From: Urechis unicinctus
Taxonomy: Eukaryota; Annelida; Polychaeta; Xenopneusta; Urechidae
Direction of reading: 5' to 3'
NCBI GenBank assembly: GCA_034190875.2
Contig: CM067357.1
Span: 17,100,807-17,164,806 of the forward strand
DNA length: 64,000 nt
Positions 60,341-64,000 of the stretch are shown here, in pieces (position 1 is the stretch's first letter; each line of letters begins with the position of its first letter). Under the pieces are notes generated by a model that was not told where the DNA came from, did no database searches, and saw nothing but the letters and a program-made list of their open reading frames with translations. The translations under genes were made by a program, and so were the position numbers.

Positions 60341-63149
60341 GCAACAATATGGGATATATTCGTTTGCGGAAGCTGGACATTCTACATTACATGTGGAACT
60401 TATATTAAGTTATAAGCTGGTTCACTTACAGTGAATCATACCCAGCCAGCATCTGGCCATCACTTGCTGTCTCTTTAATCAGTGATCTAGATATCTACGG
60501 CCAGGAGAACCATGGAAGGAACAAGGGTCCCCATTACTTTGCCCGCAGATTACTTAAGCTGAGGAATCAAGACGATGCCGCTCAAAGTAACTAGTGTATC
60601 GGGTTAAAATCTCCATTGGCTGACTAGTCGACTCTGGTTATCTGCCTTGGAATTACTTTGAAGCAGAAGGAATTCAGGGGATACTATCAACCAATGACTG
60701 CATTCAGCGGATGATTACAATTGCTTCACAGAAACAGCGTTCTTATGCTCATATGACTAAAACTGGTACTTATTGGTTATTTGAATGCATCTCGATGTTG
60801 AAAATATTATAAAAAGAGGACCAGAAATAGAACAAGGCCTATACAAAACCCATCACGCCCAGTCGACATTACTATGGATGTGTACATAATAATCACACTT
60901 TTGTAGTTTCATACCACGCCTGAAGGCTCTACTGTTTTTGACATGATTCTAAAACAAACGTTATGACAAGACTTAATCATAACGTTCATGGTTTAATATT
61001 ATATTCAATGGCACAATTCAAAGTATCACTGGGTCTCTAAGCATTCAACAAGTCATATTCACAAAAGATGCCATCTAATTCCGTGATAGTTTAGGTAACA
61101 ATAATGTGTTACACTGAGCCTGCAGAAAGATAAAGAGTTTTCTAATAGTTTTCAGGTGCAACTTTGTTTAACGTGTACTTACGATATACGTGGATTTCGT
61201 GCGGCAGGATCGAGAGAATCGTGTCGGTTGAGGCTATGGCAGAGCGTCGGCACACAACTGATCACGCGTTGACCAGCGCCAAAGGATGTATGCCACATTG
61301 GAACAAATTCCATAGAGGCTGCCTTTAATGAGGGACTTTGATTCTCAGTGGCGCGGTCAATCATTAAGGTCGCATTGAAGTGCAAACACTCGGCCCTCAG
61401 TGACAGCTGGGATCATCAAACTGTTGTTTGTATTTACAATTTAATCAATATAGCCATATTTCAATTGTAACCTGTTTCTATCCTACCCATTATTCCCACT
61501 ATGCAATGAACCCCGCCTCTGCTGCTTCACTCTACCCGCTGTTCGACCATTTGGCACAAAATATGTGGTTATTTTACATTGAAGGCGCATAGAAAGGCAG
61601 CCATCTGCTTTATGTCGCACGGATATACCTTTGTTGCAAGCTCTGACTTCAAGCCATGTGACCGCCCATATCACATATTCTTTTCCCAATTGAGAAAAAA
61701 GCGAGGAGGGGATTTATCGGCAGTTTTTCTATCAATCACTCAGAGGTCAAAGTGGACGTCCTAGTGAAGTTATATAGCAATCTTTGTTAACCAGTCTTTG
61801 TTTTAAGTCAAACTCCAATATCTCAGAGGTGAAATGTCATGCAGGGTAAATGTTTACTTTGCAAGGAAACATAAACATCTGAGATGGTCGATGTGTGAAT
61901 TCAGACAGTTATAAAGAAACAGGTCATCAACAATTAGTCACCAGTGGGTTATCAGAGTACATTATGCATACATACTTATCCAATAACTCAATGCTCAAAT
62001 GTCTTGTGGTGATGATATTTGGTTTGGAATTAGCCATCAACATAAAAGGGGTCCATGTGTTATTTTTGGAGGGTTATTTGCTTTACAAGAAAACCTGCCA
62101 CCAAGATTTACAAACAAAGGGACGGATGGCTGAGTAATGGCATTATGATGAGCTCTGTTCAAGAGCAGAGCCAACCATGGAGTGAATATTTGTGAAAAAA
62201 GGAACACAATCTTTAAAAGACCGCAATTCCATGGTGTACACCAGCAATGTCAATCAATTGTCTATTCAATTCACAACTGTACCGCAATGCAGAAAAACTG
62301 TAAACATGAGACATAAATAGAGTATCCGACTCAAGATAGAATTATGTAGAGGTGATTCTCTGTCCAGCCAATCTATTCAGATGAAGTTTACTGAACCAAC
62401 AAAAAGGACACACCAAGCAGAGGCAACAGGAAACACAGCAGCTGACCAACAGATGAACAAGTACTATGGATTCTGTCAACAAACACCCTAATCACAAGCA
62501 GAAAACACCTACCAAGTAACCTGCTGTCATTAACTAAACATTGCTAGGAATGAAGACAGACACTTAACCTTACCACTCACAATACCACAAGGTAAGCAAC
62601 GAGATATTAAACAGCTGTCAGCGAGGTATATCACTCAAAGCCACTACAGATAGATGACCAAGGTTCTGGCAGTTGACAACAACAGATTGTACATGTTGAA
62701 ACTCTAGTTAAAACTGTACGGCACAACAGAGCATCTCTTTAACAGCCAGTGTTACATGCTGATGACCTACAGCCACTGACAGAGAGCCACATGGGGAACT
62801 AATCAGGACTTGCTGTGTTGTTGTACAGGCTAAAGATGTAACTGACCATTAAGTTTGAGGTCAGTGTGATTTCACTGATTACAGTACAAGACACTGGGGT
62901 GGTGATGTAACATAACAAACTACATATACATTCTGTAATTATGTACTCTTCTTTGCATGTTCGTGAGCAACTTGGATTTAAACTTGTCTTGTGAGGATTC
63001 AGCTTACACATGTGGCGCTCTCTGATTAGTCTCGCCAGGATCACTATGTTCTTATGTGTCTGTGTAATAAACAAACACTGTGCATCCTTAAATGTTACCC
63101 ATCAGCTATGCGTGTTATTGAGCTTGGTCTACCCGCCCGGCCATAAAAT

Positions 63150-63176
63150 CACCCGTCAGTGACAGGCAGACGGGTG
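63150..63176. repeat. Short perfect hairpin
   Basis: CACCCGTC and GACGGGTG, 8-bp arms with an 11-base loop. Confidence 0.6.
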
Positions 63177-63318
63177 TTAGTCTCCAGCCCTGGGTGTTTA
63201 ATGTGCACATTTTCTACCCACAACAAAACAATTGCTGTGGAATAGCTACAAAGAGTGGACTCTGACTGACAAGACAAGAGAACACGCCACCTGTGAGCAG
63301 AGCATTGCTTAGCCCTAC

Positions 63319-63340
63319 AAGACGTCTGAGTAGACGTCTT
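63319..63340. repeat. Short perfect inverted repeat
   Basis: AAGACGTCT-GAGT-AGACGTCTT, 9-bp arms with a 4-base loop, holding two GACGTC sites. Confidence 0.7.
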
Positions 63341-64000
63341 ACTCTTTCTGGAAACGACGCAACGTAAACTACCAAACACCAAACATACACAAGTGATGGA
63401 GTAAAAGAATGCAATAATGTTTTACGGACAATTTTATCTCTTATTGGCGGGAGATTTCATCCATGGTAATTATTTATAGTTCGATCAATTTGGGAAGTGG
63501 TAAAAAGTCAGAAACACAGCAACATGTTTGTTTTCAAGTTCAAGACCACGTGCATTGCGCATGCTCAGAGAGACGACGACTTATAATAAGCCTGAGGGGG
63601 GGCACTTAAGTGAATAGATATAGTATACATGTGCCGCACAAAGGGGCATGTTTTTTCGGCCTCTCAACTTGTACGACGGGTTATACTTTCGCATCATACC
63701 TTGTACGACTGAGTATACTTTTTTCCATTCTCAACTTTTACAATGGGTACGGGTTTTCGAGGTCTGGGGCACACCCCTATCCGAGTTAGGGTAAGTGCCC
63801 GCCCCCCCTTGGGCTGCTAAGGTAATGCGGGAAATCGCGGGAATTAATATTTTCCAAAATAGCAGACATCATATCGCGATTTTTTCAGAAAAGAAAAGAT
63901 GACCCCATAGATGTTGAATCAATAGACCATGTGAGTTTCTTGGTGTAATGGTAGCAAATTATTCATATGTTTTGGATTTTTTCGGGGAGGGGAGAGGGTG

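Larger units (their letters stand above)
60341..64000. other. No confident gene
   Basis: Short open frames only. At 61,180 a minus-strand ATATC|GTAAGT could be a donor for a small first exon (61,180-61,385), unassigned. Confidence 0.3.

Overview
The window looks like nuclear DNA of a marine invertebrate, most likely a mollusc and perhaps a gastropod. It is AT-rich and intron-bearing, with AATAAA signals, C2H2 zinc-finger paralogs, secreted PAN/Apple and C-type lectin genes, a GT92 glycosyltransferase, RNase H-bearing I-group LINEs and Ty3-type LTR fossils. The species call rests on gene-family flavour only; no marker gene fixes it.

Layout. 0.4-1.5 kb: a zinc-finger gene (ZNF1) whose last fingers are decaying. 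3.2-9.4 kb: two copies of a secreted PAN-domain gene on the minus strand, about 4.87 kb apart. The left copy is a pseudogene and the right one encodes a Ser-Gly-rich tail; a two-exon GT92 glycosyltransferase lies between them. 11.8-13.1 kb: a three-exon PAN plus C-type-lectin gene with a one-base frame problem. 17.2-18.5 kb: a broken gene resembling tyrosine-recombinase-fold proteins. 21.5-22.8 kb: a three-exon GNAT gene of the NAT16 / histidine N-acetyltransferase type. 25.3-27.2 kb: a second zinc-finger gene (ZNF2), truncated by a LINE, with a tandem copy of its first coding segment. 27.3-36.3 kb: LINE copies, short derivatives and a 1.08-kb tandem duplication. 37-45 kb: exon-like segments and two Ty3/Gypsy fossils. 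45.5-50 kb: mostly anonymous DNA, then an ACAT microsatellite. 54.1-58.1 kb: a 39-bp minisatellite running directly into an array of about 21-22 copies of a 172-bp satellite built from inverted repeats. 59.8 kb: a 100-N assembly gap, followed by an inverted relative of the window's first 400 bases.

Three themes link the parts. First, one LINE lineage shapes much of the window. Short elements of about 350-410 bp carry the LINE's 5' end joined to its 3' end, which parallels the ingi/RIME pair of trypanosomes. One copy has a perfect 15-bp target-site duplication. Second, a zinc-finger family shares an unnamed N-terminal segment and the splice acceptor in front of it. A further member's exon would be expected where the N-gap now sits. 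Third, PAN-domain exons have been duplicated and scattered: besides the two full loci, small relics lie at 34.8, 35.9 and 40.1 kb.

Several otherwise coherent genes are out of frame by a single base, so some breaks may be assembly errors rather than true pseudogenisation. No CRISPR array, rRNA or tRNA gene was recognised.
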